A DNA stretch of 5,445 nt from Gordonia sp. (in: high G+C Gram-positive bacteria) (GCA_030152405.1 JASLJL010000537.1:1-5445); one strand, 5' to 3'. Positions 1-5,096 are shown, counted from the first letter of the stretch. Notes: generated from the letters alone by a model not told the origin. Translations and numbers: made by a program.

Positions 1-983
1 GTCTCGGGTTCGCTGAGCACCCGTACGTCGTGGTGCGTCACGCTGACGATCATGTGCACGTCGCGGTCTCGCGGGTAGCCGACGACGGGAAGGTGTGGAA
101 GGGCGCGCATGACTTCCGTGCAGTGCGTCCGGTGATGCGCGAGGCCGAGCAGCGCTACGGACTGACCGAGGTCCCCGACCACCAGCAGGCACCAGCTCCC
201 AAGACGGGGCTGACTCAGGGCGAGGAACGCCGCGCACGCCGTACCGGTCAGACACCGGGTCGCGCTGACTTGGCGATGAACGTTCGTGCTGCCGTCGACG
301 TTGCCGCCGGATCAGGACGCGCGGGGTTCGAGGCCGAGCTGGACCGTGCGGGGATCCTCTACCGCGCCAACGTCGCGAGCACCGGGAGGGTCAACGGGTA
401 CAGCTTCGCCGACCCCAACCGGCTCGACGGCGATGGTCAGCCGGTCTGGTTCTCTGCGTCCAAGCTCGACCGTGGGCTGTCCTGGTCGAAAATGGCGCCC
501 ACTCTCGACGGCCCCGCGAAGCACCGTCCGGCACCTGGTGGGAAGCCGGTGGAGCCGCGTAAACGGTTGGAGAGCGGGGCGAGCTTCCAGCGCCGTACGG
601 ACGAGGTACGCGCCGAATCCGACCGGATCGGGCGCAACCGATACCGGCACGAGCGCACCAGCGCATTGCGCGGCGAGCAGCAACAGCACGCACGGTTCTG
701 GACTACGCAGCCGGTCACCGCGCCGCCGAAGAAGACCGCAGCGCCCGCAGCAGCGGCGAGCGCGGACCGGAGGCGCACAGTCGAGCGCGCGGCAGCCGGT
801 CCGCTGGGAGCACCGCCGGAGAGTGCAGCAGCTCGCGCCGCGCGGCTGGCCCGTCGCGGCGTCACCCAGGCCACCCCGTCCAAGGCACCGGTCAAGAAGA
901 AGCCTGTGGAGCCGAGCCACCAGGACCGAGCACGCAGCGCAGCGCAGAAGCCACAGGACCCACGACGAGGAATAAGCAGGTGA
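1..983 (+). CDS. Mobilisation relaxase, C-terminal part (5' end outside window)
   Basis: Relaxases nick one strand at oriT and pilot it during conjugation. The frame is open to the left edge and shows 326 codons before the TGA at 981-983. A GTG at 30 is only an internal codon: the residues before it (LGFAEHPYVV) continue the conserved lead-in. Residues 12-20 read RHADDHVHV, the metal-binding three-histidine motif (motif III) of MobA/VirD2-type (MOBP-like) relaxases, followed by a typical stretch ending EAEQRYGL. Residues about 88-168 (GVLYR-like, GYSF, SKLDRGLSW) match the post-catalytic region of this family. The rest is an Ala/Arg/Lys-rich low-complexity tail. Motif I with the catalytic tyrosine is not in the window, so activity cannot be judged. 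With no type IV secretion genes seen, the element would be mobilisable rather than self-transmissible. Family assignment is firm; subclass is inference. Confidence 0.85.
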   Translation, partial: LGFAEHPYVVVRHADDHVHVAVSRVADDGKVWKGAHDFRAVRPVMREAEQRYGLTEVPDHQQAPAPKTGLTQGEERRARRTGQTPGRADLAMNVRAAVDVAAGSGRAGFEAELDRAGILYRANVASTGRVNGYSFADPNRLDGDGQPVWFSASKLDRGLSWSKMAPTLDGPAKHRPAPGGKPVEPRKRLESGASFQRRTDEVRAESDRIGRNRYRHERTSALRGEQQQHARFWTTQPVTAPPKKTAAPAAAASADRRRTVERAAAGPLGAPPESAAARAARLARRGVTQATPSKAPVKKKPVEPSHQDRARSAAQKPQDPRRGISR

Positions 984-1041
984 TCGACGTACGACTAGGC
1001 GGGTGCTACTAGCGCCGAGGGTGTTGGTCCGACCGGTCTCG

Positions 1042-1064
1042 GCGCGGCGCGGTGGGCTTCTCGG
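1042..1064 (+). repeat. 23-bp direct repeat, copy A
   Basis: This 23-bp stretch (GCGCGGCGCGGTGGGCTTCT followed by CGG) is identical to 2920-2942. There it encodes the RRGGLLG motif at the C-terminus of the HTH/coiled-coil protein. Here it lies in the spacer between the relaxase and the TTG-start gene and would encode the same ARRGGLLG peptide in a frame that has no credible start. It looks like the leftover 3' end of another copy of that gene, or a recombination footprint. Confidence 0.85.
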
Positions 1065-1100
1065 CGGGATAACATCGGGCAGGAGTTGCTGCAGATATTT

Positions 1101-1110
1101 GGGGGAGGAA
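1101..1110 (+). promoter_or_regulatory. Strong Shine-Dalgarno deciding the TTG start at 1114
   Basis: GGGGGAGGAA holds a full GGAGG (1104-1108) five bases before a TTG at 1114-1116. It is the strongest ribosome binding site in the window and is why the TTG is preferred over the upstream GTG at 1003, whose extra 37 codons include the direct-repeat remnant. Confidence 0.7.
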
Positions 1111-1113
1111 GAT

Positions 1114-1887
1114 TTGCCGAACGACTGGCTGGAACTTGCGACCGAAGATCAGAGAGGCATCGACCAGTTCGACGGTCCTTCAGTTCATCAGTCCTACGCG
1201 GGATCTGCTGTTCAAGCAAGGGACTTCGAGGGTGTGTTGTCAGCTAGCTACCTGGCCTTCCCCGTGGGGGAGATAGGTGAGGTCGCTGACCATGCCGCAG
1301 ACGAAGTTCGTAAGGCCGAGCGCTTTCTGAGGGTGTCGACAGACCTTGAGGAATGGGGCGAGCTACGAGCTGAGGCGTTGCAGAGCTTCCCCGAATGGCG
1401 CAGGTCGATGGCTGTCGTCTCTGAGAAAATTCACGAGAGTTTGGGTATTGAACTCCAGGATGTGAATCCGGCACGTGGGCAATTCCAGTGGCTAAACTCC
1501 GCCGACCCCAACGAGGCGCGTCAGATACTTCGGGAGGAAGAGCGGGCGCAGCAAGAATCGTTTTACAACGAGATTGCATCCTTGCTTGGTGATGACGTCA
1601 CAGTACGAGACGTTCGTAACCTGCTCGAATCAGTTCGCCTCCCGCGCTATGGTTCTCCGGCCGAGGGGATCATATCGGCGGCTACCGCAGCGGGTGTGTC
1701 GAGCACGATACTGGAAGTATCGCAACTCAACGGGGGACCAGTCGCGGTGATCGCGACTGGTGGGACTGTCGCGGTGATGTCAGTAGTGGCGTACTACGGT
1801 CGGATTCTGGTCAGGGTCTCAGGAGAAGCATTCGAGCGGAAGCTCAGGCGTTTCTTCGACCTGGAAGATGAGCCCGAGGAACATTAG
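1114..1887 (+). CDS. Unrecognised protein with one C-terminal membrane segment (probable cargo)
   Basis: 257 residues from the TTG start; I do not recognise the family. The first about 190 residues are soluble, acidic and helix-prone (for example GEIGEVADHAADEVRKAERF and the Glu/Arg-rich run around REEERAQQESF). Residues about 208-235, from GPVAVIATGG through VVAYYGRILV, form one clear hydrophobic segment, possibly with a preceding semi-hydrophobic stretch (EGIISAATAAGVSS). A basic patch (ERKLRRFFDL) and an acidic tail follow, so the C-terminus is predicted to be cytosolic. Codon use stands out: more A/T third positions and codons such as AGA, ATA and CTA that are rare in the neighbours, suggesting later acquisition. 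It stands alone between the relaxase and a gene with its own start signal. A membrane-acting effector is possible but unsupported by any motif I can name. Confidence 0.75.
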   Translation: MPNDWLELATEDQRGIDQFDGPSVHQSYAGSAVQARDFEGVLSASYLAFPVGEIGEVADHAADEVRKAERFLRVSTDLEEWGELRAEALQSFPEWRRSMAVVSEKIHESLGIELQDVNPARGQFQWLNSADPNEARQILREEERAQQESFYNEIASLLGDDVTVRDVRNLLESVRLPRYGSPAEGIISAATAAGVSSTILEVSQLNGGPVAVIATGGTVAVMSVVAYYGRILVRVSGEAFERKLRRFFDLEDEPEEH

Positions 1888-1915
1888 CTAAGACGGGGCT
1901 GTCAGCAGGCAGTCG

Positions 1916-1921
1916 TAGCGT
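1916..1921 (+). promoter_or_regulatory. Candidate -10 element of a leaderless transcript
   Basis: TAGCGT fits TANNNT and is followed by exactly 7 nt and then ATG 1929, the spacing expected if transcription begins at the start codon. The same hexamer and spacing occur before the gene at 2476. No Shine-Dalgarno is visible. A GAC at 1892-1894 sits 24 nt upstream, as GAC 2439-2441 does for the 2476 gene; as a -35 its spacing would be long. Confidence 0.5.
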
Positions 1922-1928
1922 GATCAGC

Positions 1929-2411
1929 ATGAGCAGCAATAGCGAGCGCAGCGGCCCGGTCACGGTGCAGGAGGTCAGGAACCGACTGGAGTGGATCACG
2001 AACACTCACGTCGTCACCGAGGCCGATATCGAGTACGAGCGTGAGTGGTTGCCGCCGGTCGAGTTCGTTCCACCGCTGGTGGGAGCGCCTCGGGATGAGC
2101 GGGAGGCCCGTCGGCAGGCGCTCCAGAACATGATGCCGACACCAACGGCTGCGTCGGTTCTTGCTCGACTTGGATTCTTTCCGGTGGCGATCGAGCGTGG
2201 CCGCGAGCACGGGTACGCCGAGGCCGTGGACCGGATCAGCAGCGGGGACGCCGAGCCGACCGACGACGGATCGACCTGGTTCGCGATGGATACCGCAGAG
2301 CTGCGCGCCCACTTCAATGAGCGGACCGTCGATGCGGTCGCAGAGTGCTACGAACGCGGCTGGATGCGAGGCTGGCGCGACTACTGCGAGACGCAGATCG
2401 AACAGGCGTGA
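1929..2411 (+). CDS. Hypothetical acidic protein
   Basis: 160 residues; no family recognised. A GTG at 1920 would add three residues, but ATG 1929 is chosen because it stands 7 nt after TAGCGT, which suggests a leaderless mRNA, and neither start has a good Shine-Dalgarno. The protein is soluble, with no signal peptide or membrane segment. The N-terminal part is charged, with a proline-rich stretch (LPPVEFVPPLVGAP) near residue 45. The C-terminal part is rich in aromatic and charged residues (AVAECYERGWMRGWRDYCET) and is probably helical. There is no nucleotide-binding or metal-binding motif. It ends 64 nt before the HTH/coiled-coil gene, so the two may be expressed together even though each seems to have its own promoter. 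Third-position GC bias supports real coding. Confidence 0.7.
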   Translation: MSSNSERSGPVTVQEVRNRLEWITNTHVVTEADIEYEREWLPPVEFVPPLVGAPRDEREARRQALQNMMPTPTAASVLARLGFFPVAIERGREHGYAEAVDRISSGDAEPTDDGSTWFAMDTAELRAHFNERTVDAVAECYERGWMRGWRDYCETQIEQA

Positions 2412-2440
2412 CCATCCCTGTTCAGGGGCGTGTCCGAGGA

Positions 2441-2460
2441 CCTGTACGCGGACGTGATCA
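2441..2460 (+). repeat. 20-bp repeat, copy 1 (promoter region of the HTH gene)
   Basis: CCTGTACGCGGACGTGATCA recurs at 2653-2672 with one difference (CATGATCA for CGTGATCA). This copy ends 2 bp before the candidate -10 of the HTH gene, where a bound repressor would block transcription. The pairing suggests an operator of the HTH protein itself; that is inference. Confidence 0.6.
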
Positions 2461-2462
2461 CC

Positions 2463-2468
2463 TAGCGT
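2463..2468 (+). promoter_or_regulatory. Candidate -10 element of a leaderless transcript
   Basis: TAGCGT, followed by exactly 7 nt and ATG 2476; no Shine-Dalgarno is present (TTATAGGC precedes the ATG). Identical to the element at 1916. It lies inside a small inverted repeat (CCTA 2461-2464, TAGG 2471-2474), which could add an operator function. Confidence 0.5.
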
Positions 2469-2475
2469 TATAGGC

Positions 2476-2958
2476 ATGTCCAAGCTGTTCAGTGCTGCCG
2501 AAGCGGCCAGGGAGACCGGCGTGTCTCGGACCACGATCATGCGCAAGCTGTCTGCAGGTGAGTTTCCGCAGGCCACGAAGGATGATGACGGCTGGCGGAT
2601 ACCCCTCGGTGATCTGCTCGCGGCGGGGCTGTCCCCTGGGCGTCCATCCCCTCCTGTACGCGGACATGATCAGTCCGAGGTTCGGACAGTGGCCGAGCTG
2701 TCCCACCAAGTCGAGCTTCTCCGTGTTCAGCTCGCCGCCGCGCAGCAGCTCGCCGTCGAGAGGGACCGCCTGGCCGCTGAGAAGGATCGAGTCATCGAGA
2801 CCCAGGCCCAAGCGCTCCGCGCACTCGAAGCGGCACCGAGTTCACCAGCGCAGCCGTCGACAGCCCCACCAGTTGAGCCAGAACCGCAGGTCAGTACGCC
2901 AGCACCAGCGGCGCAGCCTGCGCGGCGCGGTGGGCTTCTCGGGTTGCTCGGCTTCTGA
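2476..2958 (+). CDS. Helix-turn-helix / coiled-coil plasmid regulator or maintenance protein
   Basis: 160 residues in three parts. Residues 5-50 are an excisionase/MerR-like helix-turn-helix (AAEAARETGVSRTTIMRKLS) with a small wing ending GWRIPLGDLL. Residues about 68-120 form a heptad-rich coiled coil (VAELSHQVELLRVQLAAAQQ onwards). Residues 120-148 are a Pro/Ala-rich linker, and the end is a compact hydrophobic tail, RRGGLLGLLGF. This layout (HTH, coiled coil, flexible linker, short hydrophobic C-terminus) is like KfrA-type and DUF536-type plasmid proteins, which bind near their own promoters and help maintenance. It lies upstream of repA. A 20-bp repeat occurs in its promoter and again inside the gene at residues 60-66, suggesting autoregulation. 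The mRNA is probably leaderless. The DNA-binding role is well supported; partition versus copy control is undecided. Confidence 0.85.
   Translation: MSKLFSAAEAARETGVSRTTIMRKLSAGEFPQATKDDDGWRIPLGDLLAAGLSPGRPSPPVRGHDQSEVRTVAELSHQVELLRVQLAAAQQLAVERDRLAAEKDRVIETQAQALRALEAAPSSPAQPSTAPPVEPEPQVSTPAPAAQPARRGGLLGLLGF
2653..2672 (+). repeat. 20-bp repeat, copy 2 (inside the HTH gene)
   Basis: Matches 2441-2460 at 19 of 20 positions and encodes PVRGHDQ in the linker between the HTH and the coiled coil. The first copy is noncoding, so protein constraint does not explain the match. A second binding site or a local duplication are the likely reasons. Confidence 0.6.
2920..2942 (+). repeat. 23-bp direct repeat, copy B
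   Basis: Identical over 23 bp to 1042-1064; here it encodes the conserved RRGGLLG tail of the HTH/coiled-coil protein. The identity stops abruptly on both sides. Confidence 0.85.
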
Positions 2959-3050
2959 GGGCTGCCGCGCGACCGCTCCGCGCTCGCTTGCCCTATGAAC
3001 AGTCCTGCCGGATTCCGGTGCGCCTCCCCAGAATTGGGTCTGGTCAGAGC

Positions 3051-3056
3051 TACTGT
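3051..3056 (+). promoter_or_regulatory. Candidate -10 element of repA
   Basis: TACTGT fits TANNNT. A start about 7 nt downstream would give an untranslated leader of about 80 nt that begins just before the first hairpin and includes both. No convincing -35 is seen (TTGGGT at 3034-3039 is too close), so this is tentative. Confidence 0.3.
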
Positions 3057-3070
3057 CACCGCAAAGAAAT

Positions 3071-3106
3071 GAGCGCCACCAGGGCTTAGGACCCCTGGCG
3101 GCGCTC
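3071..3106. terminator. Strong hairpin in the repA leader; terminator-like on the minus strand
   Basis: Arms 3071-3084 (GAGCGCCACCAGGG) and 3093-3106 pair at 13 of 14 positions around the 8-nt loop CTTAGGAC. On the plus strand the hairpin is followed by GCTTAACC, a poor terminator tail. On the minus strand it is followed by ATTTCTTTG, so it is better read as an intrinsic terminator for an RNA antisense to the repA leader. On the repA mRNA it would also fold and could take part in control. Confidence 0.65.
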
Positions 3107-3113
3107 GCTTAAC

Positions 3114-3131
3114 CCCCTGCTGGAACAGGGG
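3114..3131 (+). promoter_or_regulatory. Hairpin burying the repA Shine-Dalgarno
   Basis: CCCCTG (3114-3119) pairs perfectly with CAGGGG (3126-3131) around the loop CTGGAA. The 3' arm overlaps the repA ribosome binding site GGGGAG (3128-3133), which stands 10 nt before ATG 3144. A second CCCCTG at 3092-3097, within the upstream hairpin, could pair with the same CAGGGG, so the leader has two mutually exclusive partners for the Shine-Dalgarno. Confidence 0.5.
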
Positions 3132-3143
3132 AGAAAGCGTGAC

Positions 3144-4637
3144 ATGAGTCTAACCGAGAACGATCTGACCAGCATCGAAGCGCCGCCGACGACGCGCCGT
3201 GATCTTGCTGACGCGGTAGCGCTGCTCGTTGAAGGACTGGGCGCACGCCCGTTGGGTCTGGTGTCGCTGGGAGCTGGCGACGAGGACCGCTCCCGCCTGG
3301 CCGCTCACCTGGGCCGCAACACCCTGCACGGCTGTCCTGGCCGCGATTTCCGCGCTGCGTGGCGTACCAACGCCGCAGGTGAAAGCATCCCGCGACTGTT
3401 CCGCATGGGCACCAAAGGACTGGGCCGGTGCCAGTACGTCGCACTGACCCACCCACAGCGGTCAGCTGTCCTGGTCGTCGACGTTGACCAGCGTGGAAGC
3501 GCTGGTGGCCTGGTCGAGAACCTGAACTCGGACGTGTACAGGGCAGTGTCCAGGCTGTCCGGGGCCGGTGCAGGGCCGTCGTGGATCGGAATCAACCCGC
3601 AGAGCGGAAAAGCCCAGCTCATCTGGTTGATTGACCCGGTGTACGCCGGGGTGGGCGGCGATTCATCGAACGTCCGGCTGCTCAAAGCCACCGCAACGGT
3701 GCTCAGCGATGTTCTCGGCGGTGATCAGGCGTTCGCGCACGTCCTGTCGAGGTCGCCGTTCTACCGAGGCAACGATCCGACGGCTTACCGTTGGCACTGC
3801 CAGCATCACCGGGTGGATCGTCTCGGTGATCTGATCGAGGAAGGTAGAGCGGTGACCGGCGAAGACGGGTCGACTCGGCGCAGCGAAGCGCAGTCGTTCA
3901 CCAGTGGCCGCGCCTTGCTCGAAGCGGTGCAGGCCCGACGTGCCGAGGCCGAGACCTTCAAGGCGCTGGCGGACGAGCTGGCCGCAGAGCTGCCCGACGC
4001 CGCTGCGATGGACGCTGACCGGATCGACGGGGTGAAGGTTCTGTGGGTGAGTCAGGGCCGCGCTGCGCGTGATGAGACGGCGTTCCGGCACGCGCTGGCC
4101 GAGGCGCATCGACTGCGCACGGCAGGTCAGCGGATGAGCGATGCGAAGATCATCGACGCCTACGAGCGGGCGTACGCCGTCGCGCACGCGGTGGGCGCCG
4201 ATGGCCGTACTGAGGACCTACCGCCGATGCGTGATCGTTTGACGCTGGCGCGACGAGTCCGCGGTTACGTCGTGGCCGGGCGCCCGTCCAGCTCGACCGC
4301 AGGCGGACCCGCCGAGACCGGTCGGGCCAACACCCGCGAACGCAAAGCGCTGGCGACGTTGGGCCGCAAGGGCGGCAAGAAGGCCGCCGAGCGATGGGCC
4401 GACCGAGACAGCGACTACGCACGCGGTCGGCTTGAAGTCATGGAGAAGACGCACCGTAAGAAGCGGGTCCAGGGACAGACCAGTCGTGCACGTATTCAGG
4501 CGCTCATAGGGCAGCAGTACACCGAACTTGGGACGGTGCCAACGCGTGCCGAGATCATGACGGAGACTGGTCTCTCACGGGCGACCGTGACCCGTCATAT
4601 GGCTTCACTGAGTGATGCTCGGATGCTCCCCGAGTAG
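3144..4637 (+). CDS. repA: Theta-type plasmid replication initiator RepA (ColE2/pAL5000-like replicase family)
   Basis: 497 residues. This family recognises the plasmid origin and, in ColE2, makes the primer for DNA polymerase I. Signature stretches: VVDVDQ at 111-116 with acidic residues in a primase-like position; WIGINPQSGKAQLIW at 147-161; FAHVLSRSPFYRG at 197-209; and YRWHCQH at 215-221. Residues about 300-380 (helical, then LPPMRDR and ARRVRGYV) are the usual region after the catalytic part in actinobacterial members. Residues 395-445 are basic (KGGKKAAERW and later KTHRKKR). Residues about 449-497 carry a clear helix-turn-helix (PTRAEIMTETGLSRATVTRH), probably for origin binding. ATG 3144 is chosen for the Shine-Dalgarno at 3128-3133 and the family-like length. 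Expression is probably limited by the leader hairpins. No sigma-like repB partner, as in pAL5000, follows; an RHH gene does, after 108 nt. The gene appears intact. Confidence 0.9.
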   Translation: MSLTENDLTSIEAPPTTRRDLADAVALLVEGLGARPLGLVSLGAGDEDRSRLAAHLGRNTLHGCPGRDFRAAWRTNAAGESIPRLFRMGTKGLGRCQYVALTHPQRSAVLVVDVDQRGSAGGLVENLNSDVYRAVSRLSGAGAGPSWIGINPQSGKAQLIWLIDPVYAGVGGDSSNVRLLKATATVLSDVLGGDQAFAHVLSRSPFYRGNDPTAYRWHCQHHRVDRLGDLIEEGRAVTGEDGSTRRSEAQSFTSGRALLEAVQARRAEAETFKALADELAAELPDAAAMDADRIDGVKVLWVSQGRAARDETAFRHALAEAHRLRTAGQRMSDAKIIDAYERAYAVAHAVGADGRTEDLPPMRDRLTLARRVRGYVVAGRPSSSTAGGPAETGRANTRERKALATLGRKGGKKAAERWADRDSDYARGRLEVMEKTHRKKRVQGQTSRARIQALIGQQYTELGTVPTRAEIMTETGLSRATVTRHMASLSDARMLPE

Positions 4638-4670
4638 AGGGGCTCACAACATAAGCAATATAAGGTTACA

Positions 4671-4688
4671 CTGCGGTACCAACCGCAG
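4671..4688. repeat. 7-bp inverted repeat in the repA-RHH spacer
   Basis: CTGCGGT (4671-4677) and ACCGCAG (4682-4688) pair perfectly around ACCA. The RNA hairpin has no T-run after it, so it is a poor intrinsic terminator; a protein-binding or origin element is as likely. Confidence 0.5.
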
Positions 4689-4719
4689 ACGTGAGTCGGT
4701 CAGGATTCTGCGAGCATTG

Positions 4720-4734
4720 GTAAACATTGTTTAC
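4720..4734. promoter_or_regulatory. Perfect 15-bp inverted repeat, likely operator of the RHH gene
   Basis: GTAAACA-T-TGTTTAC has perfect 7-bp arms around one base and ends directly at the Shine-Dalgarno of the RHH gene. RHH (CopG/Arc/MetJ) proteins commonly bind such short symmetric sites in their own promoters. Its AT-rich character contrasts with its surroundings. Confidence 0.55.
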
Positions 4735-4745
4735 AGAGGGAGCTA

Positions 4746-5012
4746 GTGGTGGTTCAGAAGCCTCATCCGTCGGGTCGCGTGGTGTCGATGCGTCTGCCTG
4801 ACGATGTGATCGAACGGCTGGACGCGCTGTGCGCAAGGACCCACCGCAGTCGTGGGACGTACCTGCGGATGGCGGTGGCAGCGATGCTGCCGTTGCTGGA
4901 GTCCGATCACTGGGCGCAGCAGTCCGTGGACTACGAGCGGCACACGTTCGAGCGTGAGTTCATTCAGATCACGAGCCAGCTGATGGACTCCGACGGCGAT
5001 GCAACGGACTGA
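4746..5012 (+). CDS. Ribbon-helix-helix (CopG/Arc/MetJ-type) DNA-binding regulator
   Basis: 88 residues. Residues 10-50 are a classic RHH fold: strand RVVSMRLP, helix DDVIERLDALCARTH, turn HRSRGTYLR with the usual Ser/Arg, then helix MAVAAMLPLL. The strand residues would contact DNA as a dimer. The C-terminal 40 residues are acidic (QSVDYERHTFEREFIQ, then MDSDGDATD) and resemble nothing I recognise. AGAGGGAG (4735-4742) is the ribosome binding site. Two consecutive GTG codons could serve as start: 4746, or 4749 with better 6-nt spacing and one residue less. The perfect inverted repeat at 4720-4734 just upstream suggests autoregulation. Position after repA suggests copy control, as for CopG of other plasmids, or an antitoxin-like role, although no toxin follows. 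Confidence 0.85.
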   Translation: MVVQKPHPSGRVVSMRLPDDVIERLDALCARTHRSRGTYLRMAVAAMLPLLESDHWAQQSVDYERHTFEREFIQITSQLMDSDGDATD

Positions 5013-5019
5013 GCGCGTG

Positions 5020-5067
5020 CGACCTCTGCACAACACGTTGTGCGCACAACGTGTTGTGCAGAGGTCG
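5020..5067. repeat. Perfect 48-bp spacerless palindrome made of two tandem 16-bp near-palindromes
   Basis: Every base from 5020 to 5043 pairs with its mirror base from 5044 to 5067; symmetry fails at 5019/5068. Inside are two adjacent units, GCACAACACGTTGTGC (5028-5043) and GCACAACGTGTTGTGC (5044-5059), each an inverted repeat with 7-bp arms, giving four half-sites GCACAAC/GTTGTGC. It starts 7 bp after the RHH stop codon and ends 23 bp before the candidate -10 of the next gene. It could be a double operator, a terminator (no T-run on either side), or a site for cruciform-binding or recombination proteins. Confidence 0.9.
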
Positions 5068-5090
5068 TCACTGGTGTCGTATGGCGGTCG

Positions 5091-5096
5091 TAATGT
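5091..5096 (+). promoter_or_regulatory. Candidate -10 element of a leaderless transcript
   Basis: TAATGT fits TANNNT and is followed by exactly 7 nt and then ATG 5104. There is no Shine-Dalgarno. The region where a -35 would lie (about 5067-5073) abuts the right end of the 48-bp palindrome, so a protein on the palindrome could control this promoter. Confidence 0.5.

Larger units (their letters stand above)
3062..3141 (-). ncRNA. Candidate antisense RNA to the repA leader
   Basis: A minus-strand transcript starting near 3140 and ending after the hairpin at 3071-3106 would be about 80 nt. A TANNNT hexamer (TAGACT, plus-strand 3152 to 3147) is correctly placed as its -10, but the -35 is weak. 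It would be fully complementary to the repA Shine-Dalgarno hairpin and to the upstream hairpin. ColE2-family plasmids control Rep synthesis with an antisense RNA to the rep leader, so the layout fits; expression is unproven. Confidence 0.35.
4638..4745. other. AT-rich spacer after repA; candidate replication origin
   Basis: This 108-nt stretch includes the most AT-rich run in the surrounding sequence (4647-4670, CACAACATAAGCAATATAAG and onwards), followed by two inverted repeats at 4671-4688 and 4720-4734. In ColE2 the origin lies directly downstream of rep, so this is one candidate for oriV. The repA leader region (2959-3143) is the other, since pAL5000 has its origin upstream of repA. No iterons are visible. 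Confidence 0.3.

Noticed and set aside
312..920. Long minus-strand open frames opposite the relaxase, and another plus frame at 286-975
   Set aside because: They mirror the GC-rich low-complexity relaxase tail; no recognisable domain, no start signals.
1003..1113. GTG start at 1003 for the membrane protein gene
   Set aside because: The extra 37 residues include the repeat-derived RRGGLLG peptide and lack a Shine-Dalgarno; TTG 1114 has an excellent one.
2416..2427. CCCTG-TT-CAGGG inverted repeat after the hypothetical gene as a terminator
   Set aside because: A 2-nt loop and 5-bp stem with no T-run are too weak to call.
1902..2576. Minus-strand open frame of 224 codons across two genes
   Set aside because: It spans the intergenic region and promoter of the HTH gene and shows no domain; the plus-strand genes have clear coding character and an HTH fold.
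2995..3089. Two tiny leader ORFs before repA: 2995-3072 (25 codons, MNSPAGFRCA...) whose TGA overlaps ATG 3069 of a 6-codon ORF ending in the hairpin loop
   Set aside because: The ATGA overlap is attractive for translational control, but neither start has a convincing Shine-Dalgarno and the first begins upstream of the likely repA transcript start.
3663..4187. Minus-strand open frame opposite repA, and other antisense frames within 3109-4454
   Set aside because: All are codon-bias shadows of the well-conserved repA frame.
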